From: Flavobacterium psychrophilum
GTDB lineage: Bacteria; Bacteroidota; Bacteroidia; Flavobacteriales; Flavobacteriaceae
Direction: 5' to 3'
NCBI GenBank assembly: GCA_003243255.1
Contig: QFQM01000011.1
Location: forward strand, 1 to 52,965
Length of the DNA stretch: 52,965 nt
Below the pieces are notes generated by a model. That model searched no databases and had not been told where the DNA came from. It was given only the letters and a program-made list of their open reading frames with translations. This document shows positions 9,198 through 18,474 of the stretch, piece by piece. A program made the position numbers and the translations under genes. Numbering within the stretch: the stretch's first letter is position 1; the number at the start of each line of letters is the position of its first letter.

Positions 9198-10015
9198 TAT
9201 TTTTTATCATCGTGATGCTGTCCAAGATGAGGATGGTGTCCCTCGTCATCTTCAGCTTCTGCTAACAGGCTTTCGCGTACTTTCTTGAACAGGTCGGATG
9301 AATAAACGAACTCAACAATAGATTTGTTTCTTGTTTCCAGTATCTGCTCGTTATTTCCTTCCCATTCCTTGATTCCGTTTTTCAGGAATACGATCTTTTC
9401 TCCAATCTGTAATACCGAGTTCATGTCGTGTGTATTGATTACAGTTGTAATGTTATATTCTTTGGTGATCTCCTGAATCAGTTCATCAATAACAATTGAT
9501 GTTTCCGGGTCAAGTCCTGAGTTGGGCTCATCACAAAATAAGTATTTAGGGTTATTTACGATGGCTCTTGCAATCGCAACCCTTTTTTGCATACCTCCGG
9601 ATATCTCGTTAGGGAACTTTTTGTTGGCATCCTTAAGGTTAACCCTGTCCAGTACCTGGTTTACCCTTTCTTTTATTTCACGGCTTCTCATGTTGGTAAA
9701 CATCTTAAGTGGAAATGCTACATTATCTTCCACATTCATGGAGTCAAACAATGCACTTCACTGAAATACCATTCCTATTTCGGTACGCAAAGCCCTTTTC
9801 TCATCGGGAGTAAGTTCAGAATATATCCTTCCGTCAAAAGAAATGGTTCCCGAATCCGGGGAATGTATCCCTAAAAGGGTTTTAAGCATAACGGTTTTAC
9901 CCGATCCGCTTCGGCCAATGATAAGGTTTGTCTTTCCTGTCTCAAATGTCGTAGAGATGCCTTTTAGTACTTTAGACTCCCCAAACGATTTCTCTATGTC
10001 TTTAACTTCTATCAT
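9197..10015 (-). pseudogene. mlaF: MlaF-type ABC transporter ATPase, interrupted by in-frame TGA
   Basis: ATPase of the Mla-type phospholipid transporter, normally a cytoplasmic partner of MlaE. The true start is ATG 10015, overlapping the mlaE stop in an ATGA. Visible motifs are Walker A GRSGSGKT, the Q-loop GMVFQ, signature ISGGMQKR, Walker B YLFCDEP, the D-loop and the switch His. Codon 86 (9760-9758) is TGA, immediately after GMVFQ, where the family has Gly in FQGSALFDSM. The frame continues unchanged after it, so one G-to-T change from GGA explains the stop. Restart at a downstream TTG or ATG would lose Walker A. The tail is His-rich. Either this is a real null allele or a base-call error; the rest of the gene shows no decay. 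Confidence 0.85.
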
Positions 10016-10755
10016 GAGCTTAAAAGTAATTGGGTTACTATATAGTTCACCAAAATGATTACAACACTCGTCCATACGAATGAGGTTGTACTTGCTTTAC
10101 CTACCTCAAGGGCACCACCCTTCATGTAATAGCCATGAAACGATGGTATGGTAGCTAACAGGAATCCGAAAAGGAATGTTTTGAAGAAGGCATAAAATAC
10201 ATGGAACGGAATAAAATCCTGCTGTAATCCCTGAAGGAACTGATCACTTCCTACAAATCCGCCATAAACACCTGCAAGCCATCCGCCAAGAATACCAAGG
10301 AACATAGATACCGCAATTACGAACGGATATAAAAGGAAAGCGATGATCTTAGGGAAGACAAGGTAGTTAAGCGAGTTAACTCCCATAACCTCAAGGGCAT
10401 CTATCTGTTCTGTTACACGCATAGTACCTATGCTTGATGTAATGTATGAACCTGCACGCCCGGCCATAATGATGGAAATGAATGTAGGGGCAAACTCAAG
10501 TATTACCGACTGCCTTGTTGCAAATGCAATAAGCATTTTTGGGATAAGCGGGTTGGTAAGGTTAAGTGCAGTTTGTATTGCAACAACCCCACCAATAAAG
10601 AACGAAATAAAGGATACAATTCCCATTGATCCTATAATCAGGTCGTCTATTTCTTTAAAAATCAAAGGCTTCATTACCGTCCACTTTGTAGGTTTGTTAA
10701 AAACCTCCTTCAGCATCAGGAAATAGCGCCCTATCTGGTGTATTGCTTTTATCAT
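10012..10755 (-). CDS. mlaE: MlaE-type ABC transporter permease
   Basis: A 247-residue inner-membrane permease of the MlaE/MKL family, which moves phospholipids between the membranes to maintain outer-membrane asymmetry. Several hydrophobic segments are visible from about residue 45 to the C-terminus. The family region around EFAPTFISIIMAGRAGSYITSSIGTMRVTEQIDALEVMG is clearly recognisable (quoted here only as its landmarks: AGRAG, EQIDAL). The stop overlaps the mlaF start by four bases, implying translational coupling. No mlaD (MCE-domain) gene is adjacent, so that subunit must be encoded elsewhere. Because mlaF carries a stop codon, this permease may lack its ATPase in this strain if the mutation is real. 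Confidence 0.92.
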   Translation of the reverse strand: MIKAIHQIGRYFLMLKEVFNKPTKWTVMKPLIFKEIDDLIIGSMGIVSFISFFIGGVVAIQTALNLTNPLIPKMLIAFATRQSVILEFAPTFISIIMAGRAGSYITSSIGTMRVTEQIDALEVMGVNSLNYLVFPKIIAFLLYPFVIAVSMFLGILGGWLAGVYGGFVGSDQFLQGLQQDFIPFHVFYAFFKTFLFGFLLATIPSFHGYYMKGGALEVGKASTTSFVWTSVVIILVNYIVTQLLLSS

Positions 10756-10840
10756 TTAAAGTCTGAAAATAAATGGCTAAAATACCGAATTGTAGCCAGT
10801 AATTGATGATAGTTAATAGTTTTTTAATACTCCGTCCGGT

Positions 10841-11689
10841 CTAGAACAGTTTCTCTTTCATTTTTTTCCACCTGTAACTGCGAATGTATTTTGCCTGTTC
10901 TTCGTTAACAAGCAATGCTTTGCCTTCTTTCTTCGCTTTAAGGAATCCATTGATGTAATCAATAAACAGGAAAGGTTTCTTTTTGCGCATAGCAAGTTTT
11001 GCTCCGGCAATAGCCGTTATTAAAAATCCATATCCGAGCGTATAAAAAGCTTCGCCCTGTTTGTAACGGGCCGCCTTGTTATAGTTGGCTCCGGTAGGTT
11101 TAAGGTGTTTTACTTTAAGCCTTTCGATGGTAACTACTTTCCAGCCGTAGAATTTAGCCAGCAATTCGTCAACGGTATCCCAGCCCATAGCAGGGCGAAG
11201 CCCGCCCATTTGGAAGAACAACTCTTTGCGGTATGCTTTGAATGCTCCTCTAATATGATCTTTGTCGGTCAGGTTTTCCAATATCCAGTCACCGTTTTTT
11301 TCGATGTAAGCAAATCCTCCTGCCATACCTACTTTTTCATCATTTTTAAAAGCTTCTAAAACCGTTTCAAAATAGTCAGAAGGAAGAATGAGGTCAGCAT
11401 CCAGTTTTACGATTATGTCGTAATTATCATCAATTGTAGCCTGTCCGGCATGAAAAGCCTGTATTACTTTGCTTCCCGGCATGTGTACAGCATCTGATTG
11501 TTTGTTTACCAAAGTGATCCAAGGATGTTTTTCGGCAAATTCAGTAACTATCGCAGCTGTTGTATCAGTTGAATTATCATTAACCACTACAACTTTGGCA
11601 GGCAGTACAGTTTGGTCTGCAAGTGATTGCAGGGTTAGTCCCATAAAGGCTTCTTCGTTGTGAGCGGGTATAATGCAATAGTATTTCAT
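10841..11689 (-). CDS. Glycosyltransferase family 2
   Basis: A 282-residue GT-A-fold glycosyltransferase. The N-terminus YCIIPAHNEE is the usual nucleotide-sugar-binding strand, VVNDNSTD follows at about 35-42, and the DxD-type motif is KLDADLIL (about 97). GWDTVDELL near residue 170 is in the position of the catalytic acidic region. It has no clear membrane segment except a weak hydrophobic stretch near the C-terminus. It lies six bases downstream of a methyltransferase gene on the same strand, so the two are likely co-transcribed. Together with the divergent flippase they suggest surface-glycan assembly. Donor and acceptor are unknown. Confidence 0.87.
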   Translation of the reverse strand: MKYYCIIPAHNEEAFMGLTLQSLADQTVLPAKVVVVNDNSTDTTAAIVTEFAEKHPWITLVNKQSDAVHMPGSKVIQAFHAGQATIDDNYDIIVKLDADLILPSDYFETVLEAFKNDEKVGMAGGFAYIEKNGDWILENLTDKDHIRGAFKAYRKELFFQMGGLRPAMGWDTVDELLAKFYGWKVVTIERLKVKHLKPTGANYNKAARYKQGEAFYTLGYGFLITAIAGAKLAMRKKKPFLFIDYINGFLKAKKEGKALLVNEEQAKYIRSYRWKKMKEKLF

Positions 11690-11695
11690 TGATTT

Positions 11696-12220
11696 TTATT
11701 TTGCCCTTTCGGCATATACGATGTAATATCTTGGCGTTATCGAGCGTAGTAACGGACGTATGCCTAACTTCTTTGCAGGGTTAGTCCATTTTTTACGGTC
11801 TTTAATAACCCATCCGGTTTTTTCAAGAAGCCAATCCAGCTGCCAGTCTTCAAACTCATGGTAGTGCCTGTCCCACATATCGGTTTTGCTGCGGTATGCC
11901 GGACTGAACCATAATCGTAAAGGGACAGAAATTATAAGCTTGTCGCTTTTTACATTCTGTAATACGGTAAAAGGATTCAGCAGGTGTTCAAAAATCTCAA
12001 AAGCTGTAAATACATCATAACCGCCTTTTGCTAATGCGGCCTGGTCTATATCCACATCTTCACCTGTCGTATTGGCAACGTTATAGCCTTCCTTTTTCAT
12101 AATGCCTGAGAAAGGATTTTCTACACCTAGGTCTAGGATGGAGTTATTAGTTGTGATATGCTTTTTAAGGAATTCCAGTGTTAACGCATAGCGTTTATGG
12201 GGAAAGGTATTTTCGTACAT
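11696..12220 (-). CDS. Class I SAM-dependent methyltransferase
   Basis: A 174-residue soluble protein with a Rossmann-type motif I (SILDLGVENPFSG), followed by EDVDIDQ and FEIFEHLLNPF, typical of methyltransferase type 11/12 domains. ATG 12220 (MYENTFPHKRY) is preferred over the in-frame TTG at 12244, because a TATTTTTG promoter box covers 12249-12242 and would place the RNA start after that TTG. It directly precedes the GT2 gene and diverges from a flippase gene, consistent with modification of a glycan or lipid-linked intermediate. The target is not evident. Confidence 0.82.
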   Translation of the reverse strand: MYENTFPHKRYALTLEFLKKHITTNNSILDLGVENPFSGIMKKEGYNVANTTGEDVDIDQAALAKGGYDVFTAFEIFEHLLNPFTVLQNVKSDKLIISVPLRLWFSPAYRSKTDMWDRHYHEFEDWQLDWLLEKTGWVIKDRKKWTNPAKKLGIRPLLRSITPRYYIVYAERAK

Positions 12221-12241
12221 CGCGACAATTATAATGAAGGT

Positions 12242-12249
12242 CAAAAATA
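12242..12249 (-). promoter_or_regulatory. -7 box of methyltransferase/GT2 operon
   Basis: TATTTTTG on the minus strand matches TAnnTTTG. It lies 21 bases before ATG 12220 and overlaps the upstream in-frame TTG. No clear -33 TTTG was found. Confidence 0.5.
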
Positions 12250-12283
12250 TGAAAAAGTATAGTCTTATTTGATAATTGCAGCC

Positions 12284-12291
12284 TATATTTG
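12284..12291 (+). promoter_or_regulatory. -7 box of flippase gene
   Basis: TATATTTG, a perfect TAnnTTTG. It argues that translation of the flippase begins downstream of it, near 12320, and not at the TTG at 12269. No good -33 element was seen. Confidence 0.5.
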
Positions 12292-12319
12292 TTATTCGCT
12301 TATATCATATCTCTCACTA

Positions 12320-13786
12320 TTGAAAAGCAAAACGTTACATAAGCAGGTTGTTTACTTTGCAATCATCAACTACCTTGGTACTGCCATAGGAATCATTTCG
12401 GCACTATTTATCTACCCGTTGGATTTTGCTTTTTCCGGAACAATTAAGTTTGTTGATAATATGGCACAGATGCTGTATCCCATTATGGTACTTGGGGCTT
12501 CTCATGCGCTGATAAAATTTTATCCTGAGCTTAATGACGAAAAAAGAAAACAGCTGTTCAATTACAGTATGCTTTCTGTAGCCACGGTCAGCGTGATTGT
12601 ACTTTTAGGGATTTTCCTTTTTAATACTGTTACAGGTTATGAGGATGCGATACTCATTTACTTTGCGTTTCCGGTAGGTTTGGCATTGGCGTATATTGAT
12701 CTTTTCAGGAAACAGGCACAGGATCTACAAAGACTGGCGGTGCCAACGCTTTTCGAAAAAATAATACCAAAAATAATACTGCCGATTTTATTTCTTCTGG
12801 TTATAAAACAAATCGCAGGAGTAAACGAGTCCCTTTTTATTTACGCGGTTGCGTTCCTTCTGATAGGTGTGTTTATCGGGGTGTATCTTTTCAGGCACTT
12901 TAAGCCGGGTTTCAACTACAGGTTCAAGACGTTATTTGGAGAAATTTCGAGAAAAGATTATATTAAATACAGCCTTTTTTCCTTTACGGCAAGTTTAGGT
13001 TCTTTATTGGCTTTCAGGATCGATGGGATTATTATTTACAACTGGATATCAGAAGATGCTAACGGTATATTCAGTAATGGAGCCACACTGGCATCTACAT
13101 TGCAAATTCCTGCAGTGGGAATGTTTGCTCTTTATGCACCGTTGATTTCTAATTACCTTAAAGACGGTAATCTTACCGAGCTGAATGTAAAATACAAAGA
13201 AGTAGCCCGCTTGCTTTTCTTTATAGGAGCTGTTTTATACAGCTGTATCGTTTTGGGTATAGATGATCTTTTCAGTCTGCTGCCTACTGGGCCTGCGCTG
13301 AAGCAAACAACGCCAATCATTTATATTTTAGGGTTTAGTGTGCTTATCAATATGGCCACAGGTTTTAATACCGAAATCATTACCTATTCAAAATATTACA
13401 GGTTCAATATGATTGCTATCTGTTGCCTGATATTTGTAAATATTGGGCTTAATGTATTCTTTTTGAGTTGCACTGAATTAGGTATAATAGGTGTGGCTTA
13501 TGCCTCATTTATATCGGTAACACTGTTTAATATTCTTAAACTACTGTTTCTTTATAAGAAATTTAAGCTGTTGCCTTTTGATATTAAATTCGCTAAAATG
13601 ATGCTTGTTTTTGCGCTAAGCGGATTCATAGTTTATATTTTGCCCGATTCAGAATATCATTTACTGAATCTGGTATATAAAACAGGTCTTTCCCTTCTGA
13701 TAAATGTGGTGGCCATATATAAATTAAGGCTTGTCTATCAGGTGAATCAGTGGATTGATAAAGGATTAAATATGATTAAATATTAG
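12320..13786 (+). CDS. Polysaccharide biosynthesis flippase (MOP/Wzx-like)
   Basis: An integral membrane protein of about 488 residues with about 12-14 hydrophobic segments and very few long loops. This pattern, and the N-terminal INYLGTAIGIISALFIYP region, fit MOP-superfamily oligosaccharide flippases, which move lipid-linked glycans across the inner membrane. The frame is open from 12269 (TTG), but a TAnnTTTG box at 12284-12291 lies inside that extension. The TTG at 12320 gives an N-terminus (KSKTLHKQVV) resembling the short basic start of related proteins. No ATG is available near it, so the exact start is uncertain. Repeat elements begin four bases after the stop. Confidence 0.82.
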   Translation: MKSKTLHKQVVYFAIINYLGTAIGIISALFIYPLDFAFSGTIKFVDNMAQMLYPIMVLGASHALIKFYPELNDEKRKQLFNYSMLSVATVSVIVLLGIFLFNTVTGYEDAILIYFAFPVGLALAYIDLFRKQAQDLQRLAVPTLFEKIIPKIILPILFLLVIKQIAGVNESLFIYAVAFLLIGVFIGVYLFRHFKPGFNYRFKTLFGEISRKDYIKYSLFSFTASLGSLLAFRIDGIIIYNWISEDANGIFSNGATLASTLQIPAVGMFALYAPLISNYLKDGNLTELNVKYKEVARLLFFIGAVLYSCIVLGIDDLFSLLPTGPALKQTTPIIYILGFSVLINMATGFNTEIITYSKYYRFNMIAICCLIFVNIGLNVFFLSCTELGIIGVAYASFISVTLFNILKLLFLYKKFKLLPFDIKFAKMMLVFALSGFIVYILPDSEYHLLNLVYKTGLSLLINVVAIYKLRLVYQVNQWIDKGLNMIKY

Positions 13787-13789
13787 TCT

Positions 13790-13932
13790 GAGCTCCGGAG
13801 GAGCGGTATATTTATAGAGCTGAGGTAATTATACAAAAGAGCTCCGGAGTAGCGACATATTATATGCCGCTCCTCCGGAGCTCTTTTTGTTGGGGAATAT
13901 TATTGCTATAAGTACACCACTCCTCCGGAGCT
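13790..13932. repeat. Cluster of four GC-rich palindromic repeat units
   Basis: Four copies of a unit starting AGCTCCGGAGGAG fill the space between two converging genes. Copy 1 (13790-13817, plus) and copy 4 (13906-13932, minus) share the longer form, in which the palindrome is followed by GYGGTRTAYTTATAG. Copy 2 (13839-13860, plus) and copy 3 (13862-13883, minus) face each other and form a hairpin. The sequence is far more GC-rich than the flanks. The layout is that of a dispersed intergenic repeat family. Confidence 0.85.
13839..13888. terminator. Long hairpin formed by two inverted repeat units, probable terminator
   Basis: Two 22-base arms pair at 20 positions around a single-base centre. 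An A4 tract precedes them and a T5 tract follows. The position between converging flippase and KAS III genes fits a bidirectional terminator built from the repeat. Confidence 0.7.
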
Positions 13933-13935
13933 TTG

Positions 13936-14994
13936 CTATATCTTATATACAAAAGCATTGATGTTCATTCCGGCACCAACCGATGCAAAAATAACCACAT
14001 CACCTTTGTTAAGTTCCTGATCCTCTAATTGTCCTTTTATAAGTAAATCATACAGCGTAGGAATGGTAGCCACACTGCTATTGCCCAGGGTGTGTATGCT
14101 CATAGGCATTACCTTTTCCGGAGCGGTTTTTCCATACAGTTTATAAAAGCGATTAATGATGGCCTCGTCCATTTTTTCGTTTGCCTGATGGATCAGTATC
14201 TTTTGTACATTATCGATGCTTACGCCGCTGTTTTCAAGGCATTCTTTCATGGCTTGCGGAACACGGCTCAATGCGAATTCATATATTTTACGACCGTACA
14301 TTTTAATGTAACGCACATCCGGGTCGTGATCTTTGTTGAATGAATTTCCGAAGAAAAGGAAATATGCTTCTTCGTAAGTATAGGACGCTGTTTCATGGGC
14401 AAGTATGCCACCTTCTTCATCCGTGGCTTCAATGATACTGGCACCGGCACCGTCAGAATAGATCATACTGTCCCTGTCGTGCGGGTCAACCACACGCGAT
14501 AAGGTTTCGGCACCTATTACAAGGCATCTTTTAGCCATACCGGCCTTGATATAGGCCTGCGCCTGAATAACGCCCTCAACCCAGCCCGGACAGCCAAACA
14601 GGATGTCATAAGCCACACACTTAGGGTTTTTAATCTTAAGGCTGTGTTTTACGCGGGAGGCAAGGCTCGGAAGGATATCCGTCTGGATTGCACCTTCTTT
14701 TACGTTACCAAAGTTGTGTGCAAAAATAATATAGTCTAAAGTCTCAGGATCTATGTTGGCATCTTCAATCGCCTTTTGCGCAGCATAAAAAGCAATATCA
14801 GAGGTCAGCAGGTTTTCTTCTACATAGCGGCGTTCTTCAATACCGGTAATTTGTTTGAACTTTTCGGTTACTATTTCATTGGAATAAGACAGTGGAGTAC
14901 CGTCATCATCCAGAAACAGATGTTTGGCAAAGTCAGCGTTGGTTACAACGCGATTGGGGATATAACTCCCCGAACCTGTGATCCTGATATTCAT
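13936..14994 (-). CDS. 3-oxoacyl-ACP synthase III family protein (FabH-like)
   Basis: A 352-residue thiolase-fold condensing enzyme. The FabH catalytic triad is visible: Cys in FGCPGW (about 130), His in LIHQAN (about 265) and Asn in LGNSSV (about 305). Enzymes of this family start fatty acid synthesis or condense acyl-CoA with other acceptors. At 352 residues it is longer than canonical FabH (about 317-330), and the N-terminus carries an insertion (LFLDDDGTPLSYSNEI). This places it among KAS III-like proteins that may serve secondary lipid or pigment pathways rather than primary initiation. A TATATTTG box lies upstream and a palindrome covers its -33 region. Confidence 0.88.
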   Translation of the reverse strand: MNIRITGSGSYIPNRVVTNADFAKHLFLDDDGTPLSYSNEIVTEKFKQITGIEERRYVEENLLTSDIAFYAAQKAIEDANIDPETLDYIIFAHNFGNVKEGAIQTDILPSLASRVKHSLKIKNPKCVAYDILFGCPGWVEGVIQAQAYIKAGMAKRCLVIGAETLSRVVDPHDRDSMIYSDGAGASIIEATDEEGGILAHETASYTYEEAYFLFFGNSFNKDHDPDVRYIKMYGRKIYEFALSRVPQAMKECLENSGVSIDNVQKILIHQANEKMDEAIINRFYKLYGKTAPEKVMPMSIHTLGNSSVATIPTLYDLLIKGQLEDQELNKGDVVIFASVGAGMNINAFVYKI

Positions 14995-15028
14995 AGTATA
15001 TTAATGTTTGTTTAAAAGCTAAGTTAAC

Positions 15029-15036
15029 CAAATATA
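15029..15036 (-). promoter_or_regulatory. -7 promoter box of KAS III gene
   Basis: TATATTTG on the minus strand, 34 bases before the start codon, is a perfect TAnnTTTG. Confidence 0.6.
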
Positions 15037-15053
15037 CTATACAAAAGGGTTAA

Positions 15054-15077
15054 AAATAATATGCATGCATATTATTT
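15054..15077. promoter_or_regulatory. 24-bp perfect palindrome, candidate operator
   Basis: Each arm is AAATAATATGCA followed by its complement with no spacer. It covers the -33 region of the KAS III promoter and starts 45 bases past the haemoglobin stop. There is no T tract typical of a terminator, so a dimeric regulator site is more likely. Confidence 0.5.
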
Positions 15078-15122
15078 AAAAAATAGTCTGTTTTTTGTTA
15101 GAAAAATTATGTAGTCAGTAAT

Positions 15123-15494
15123 TTATATGGCTGAAACTTTTATTTTCATAATAGTTGCTATAGATAGGGCTCGGGTTTTTATTTTCTCCGCATTCGGTCC
15201 GGTAAACAATTCGTCTACTGTTGCAGTAAAATGACCCAGCCAAACGTCAAAGTGTTCACTTGTAAGCTGTTCTTTATCGTTTAATTGCATGTGTACATGC
15301 ATAGGGTTGTTGTGGTATGGGCCGGTATGAAACATACTGAGTTCCCAAAAATCAGTAATTTTTGGCAAGTGTTCCTCAAGATCTATTTGGGCAACATCAG
15401 TAAATATATAGCTAACGCTCTCGTCGTTAAGTAAGCGTGTGTAAAAAGCTCTTGTAAGTACTTCAAGGTCGGCTCTTGATTCTATGTCTTTCAT
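15123..15494 (-). CDS. Group III truncated haemoglobin
   Basis: A 123-residue globin of the truncated type (full globins are about 150). The sequence matches group III: a DIESRADLEVL N-terminus, FYTRLLNDES at the B helix with Phe and Tyr in the usual positions, FWELSMF, and MHVHMQL, where the proximal haem His is expected. These proteins bind O2, NO or CO and are generally linked to microaerobic life or redox protection. It is encoded alone between gcvP and the KAS III gene. Partner and ligand cannot be read from context. Confidence 0.88.
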   Translation of the reverse strand: MKDIESRADLEVLTRAFYTRLLNDESVSYIFTDVAQIDLEEHLPKITDFWELSMFHTGPYHNNPMHVHMQLNDKEQLTSEHFDVWLGHFTATVDELFTGPNAEKIKTRALSIATIMKIKVSAI

Positions 15495-15568
15495 TTAATT
15501 TCTTTTCAGCAAATTTAGCCAATGGCTTTTATTCGTTTTTATGACATAAGTCAATAAACAATAAAAGA

Positions 15569-15592
15569 AAAGGGCTGCGATTGCAGCCCTTT
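15569..15592 (-). terminator. Terminator of gcvP
   Basis: A 10-bp perfect stem (AAAGGGCTGC / GCAGCCCTTT) with loop GATT lies three bases after the gcvP stop, with a T-rich run on the minus strand. Confidence 0.9.
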
Positions 15593-15595
15593 ATA

Positions 15596-18445
15596 TTAGT
15601 TTTCCATGTAAGCCTCGATTGGCGCACAAGAACAAACAAGGTTCCTGTCTCCGTAGGCGTCATCAACACGACGAACACCAGGCCAGAATTTATTCTCATG
15701 AAGGTACTCCAGCGGGAATGCCGCTTTTTCTCTTGTATAAGGGAAATCCCAGTTGTCTGTTGTAAGCATTGCTAATGTATGTGGAGAGTTTTTCAGTACG
15801 TTGTTTTTGTCGTCTGCTGAAGCCTCTTCGATTTCTTTACGAATAGCGATCATCGCATCACAGAAACGGTCAAGTTCCTCAAGATTCTCACTCTCGGTAG
15901 GCTCGATCATTAATGTTCCTGCCACAGGGAATGATACTGTTGGCGCGTGGAAACCGTAGTCCATTAAACGCTTAGCGATATCAGTAACCTCGATACCGTT
16001 AGCTTTAAACGGACGGCATTCGATGATCATTTCGTGAGCAGCACGGCCCATTTCTCCTGTATAAAGCGTGTCGTAGTGACCTGCTAATCTTTCTTTAATA
16101 TAGTTAGCATTAAGGATAGCATGGTGTGTAGAGCTTGTTAGTCCTTCAGCACCAAGCATAGTGATGTAGCCATAAGAGATAAGGCATACAAGGGCAGAGC
16201 CCCATGGTGCAGCTGATACAGCAGTAATAGCATTGCTTCCTCCTGTTGGGATTACAGGGTTTGTTGGAAGGAATGGTACAAGGTGCTCAGCAACACAGAT
16301 AGGTCCAACGCCTGGTCCACCACCACCGTGAGGGATAGCAAACGTTTTGTGTAGGTTAAGGTGACATACGTCAGCACCAATGGTAGCAGGGTTAGTAAGA
16401 CCAACCTGAGCATTCATATTAGCACCGTCCATATATACCTGACCACCATTCTCGTGGATTATGTTTGTAAGCTCGATGATAGAAGCCTCGTATACACCAT
16501 GTGTAGATGGGTAAGTAACCATCAAACATGCAAGGTTATCCTTGTGAAGGATAGCTTTTGCTTTAAGGTCTTCTACGTCGATGTTTCCGTTCTCAGAAGT
16601 TTTGGTAACTACAACCTCCATACCTGCCATGTGAGCAGTTGCAGGGTTAGTTCCGTGAGCCGATGCAGGGATAAGCGCAATGTTTCTGTGGCCTTCACCT
16701 CTTGACTGGTGGTAAGCACGGATAACCATTAGTCCTGCGTATTCTCCCTGAGCACCAGAGTTTGGCTGTAATGTAGTGCCGGCAAAACCAGTGATTACGT
16801 TAAGCTGCTCTTCAAGTTTTTTAAGCATTTCCTGGTATCCCTGAGCCTGTTCAACAGGAGCAAACGGGTGAATGTTGTTCCAGTTAGGCATACTTAGCGG
16901 AAGCATCTCTGATGCTGCGTTAAGTTTCATGGTACAAGATCCAAGAGAGATCATAGAGTGGTTAAGGGCAAGGTCAAGACGCTCCAGTTTTTTGATGTAG
17001 CGCATGATAGCCGTTTCACTGTGGTATTTGTTGAATACATCGTGCGTAAGGAACTCGCTTGTTCTGTTAAGAGAAGCAGGGATAGCAACAGTTTCTGTAA
17101 GAGCAGTTACTTTATCGGCAGTTTTTCCTGCAGCTTCAGCAAATATGCTTACGATGTCGTTAATGTCGTTTAGAGAAGTTGTCTCATTGAAAGCAACTGC
17201 TACAGTGTCGTTAGACGGGTAGTAGAAGTTAATCTCTTTTTTCTCGGCAGCAGCCTTAACTTTAGCAGCATCCGCTTTTACAAGGATAGTGTCAAAGAAA
17301 GAAGTGTTTGCCTGCTCAATGCCAAGTTTAGCAAGAGCCTCTACAGTTGTAGCAGCCGATGCGTGAACTTTATCAGCAATGTACTGAAGACCTTTCGGTC
17401 CGTGGTACACAGCATACATACCTGCCATTACAGCAAGAAGTACCTGAGCTGTACAAATGTTAGATGTAGCTTTTTCACGTTTGATGTGCTGCTCACGAGT
17501 TTGTAGTGCCATACGTAATGCACGGTTACCGTTAGTGTCGATAGTAACACCAATGATACGTCCCGGCATGCTACGCTTGTACTCTTCTTTAGTAGCGAAG
17601 AAAGCAGCGTGAGGGCCACCATAACCCAGAGGAATACCAAAACGCTGAGTAGTACCTACTGCAACGTCAGCTCCCATTTCACCCGGTGAGGTAAGTTTCA
17701 CAAGGCTTAATATATCAGCGGCAACGGCTGTTTTGATATCGTTAGATTTTGCTCTTGAAATAAAAGCAGCATAATCGTAAACCTGACCGTGTTTGCCAGG
17801 GTATTGAAGCATAGCTCCGAAGAAATCGTCGCTGAATTCAAATGTTTCGTGGTTGCCTATTACAAGCTCAACACCAATTGGAGTTGAACGTGTTTGTAGT
17901 ACAGAAAGGGTTTGAGGAAGAATTTCTTCAGAAACGAAGAATTTGTTAGCGTTAGCTTTTTTCTTCTCACGAGAACGCACGTCAAATAAAAGTGCCATAG
18001 CCTCAGCTGCTGCAGTACCTTCATCTAGAAGTGATGCATTTGCGATTTCCATACCTGTAAGTTCAATTACAGTAGTCTGGTAGTTAAGCAAAGCTTCTAG
18101 ACGTCCCTGAGCAATCTCTGCCTGGTATGGTGTATAAGCAGTATACCATCCCGGGTTCTCAAAAATGTTTCTTTGGATAGGAGCCGGAACAATAGCAGGG
18201 TGGTAACCTAAACCGATATAAGACCTGAAGATCTTATTTTTGTTTCCTAACTGCTGAATGTGGCTGCTGTATTCATATTCCGTCATTGCCGGCTCAAGGT
18301 TCAGAGGAGCCTTAAGGCGAATGTCATCCGGTAGTGTTTCGTAGATTAATTGGTCAATAGATTCGACACCAATGGTCTTAAACATATGTTTCAGATCATT
18401 CTCCCTTGGGCCAATGTGTCTTAAAGCAAAAGCATCTGTTTTCAT
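15596..18445 (-). CDS. gcvP: Glycine dehydrogenase (aminomethyl-transferring), P protein
   Basis: A 949-residue PLP enzyme that decarboxylates glycine and passes the aminomethyl group to lipoylated GcvH in the glycine cleavage system. Both halves of the fused alpha/beta-type P protein are present, so this is the single-chain form. The N-terminus [16 protein letters not shown] is typical. The PLP lysine lies in [16 protein letters not shown] (about residue 700). ATG 18445 is chosen because the longer frame starts at a GTG that coincides with a TAATTTTG promoter box. gcvT and gcvH are not adjacent. It has its own promoter and terminator, so it is probably monocistronic. Confidence 0.96.
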   Translation of the reverse strand: MKTDAFALRHIGPRENDLKHMFKTIGVESIDQLIYETLPDDIRLKAPLNLEPAMTEYEYSSHIQQLGNKNKIFRSYIGLGYHPAIVPAPIQRNIFENPGWYTAYTPYQAEIAQGRLEALLNYQTTVIELTGMEIANASLLDEGTAAAEAMALLFDVRSREKKKANANKFFVSEEILPQTLSVLQTRSTPIGVELVIGNHETFEFSDDFFGAMLQYPGKHGQVYDYAAFISRAKSNDIKTAVAADILSLVKLTSPGEMGADVAVGTTQRFGIPLGYGGPHAAFFATKEEYKRSMPGRIIGVTIDTNGNRALRMALQTREQHIKREKATSNICTAQVLLAVMAGMYAVYHGPKGLQYIADKVHASAATTVEALAKLGIEQANTSFFDTILVKADAAKVKAAAEKKEINFYYPSNDTVAVAFNETTSLNDINDIVSIFAEAAGKTADKVTALTETVAIPASLNRTSEFLTHDVFNKYHSETAIMRYIKKLERLDLALNHSMISLGSCTMKLNAASEMLPLSMPNWNNIHPFAPVEQAQGYQEMLKKLEEQLNVITGFAGTTLQPNSGAQGEYAGLMVIRAYHQSRGEGHRNIALIPASAHGTNPATAHMAGMEVVVTKTSENGNIDVEDLKAKAILHKDNLACLMVTYPSTHGVYEASIIELTNIIHENGGQVYMDGANMNAQVGLTNPATIGADVCHLNLHKTFAIPHGGGGPGVGPICVAEHLVPFLPTNPVIPTGGSNAITAVSAAPWGSALVCLISYGYITMLGAEGLTSSTHHAILNANYIKERLAGHYDTLYTGEMGRAAHEMIIECRPFKANGIEVTDIAKRLMDYGFHAPTVSFPVAGTLMIEPTESENLEELDRFCDAMIAIRKEIEEASADDKNNVLKNSPHTLAMLTTDNWDFPYTREKAAFPLEYLHENKFWPGVRRVDDAYGDRNLVCSCAPIEAYMEN

Positions 18446-18474
18446 TATTTTCTTATGCGTTGTTTTTAGAGGCA

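Noticed and set aside
9197..9751. A separate shorter ATPase gene starting at TTG 9751
   Set aside because: It is in the same frame as the upstream half and lacks Walker A. The two halves join into one MlaF once the TGA is bridged, so it is a fragment, not a gene.
9758..9760. TGA recoded as glycine or as selenocysteine
   Set aside because: TGA ends other genes here, so it is not a glycine codon. The family residue is Gly, not Cys, and no SECIS-like hairpin was apparent just downstream.
9758..10075. ORF extending upstream to 10075 before MlaF
   Set aside because: The extra 20 residues lie inside mlaE. The ATG at 10015 overlaps the mlaE stop as ATGA and begins the conserved MIEVKDIEKSFG strand.
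13790..13932. CRISPR array
   Set aside because: The units are in both orientations, the spacing is irregular, and no cas genes are near.
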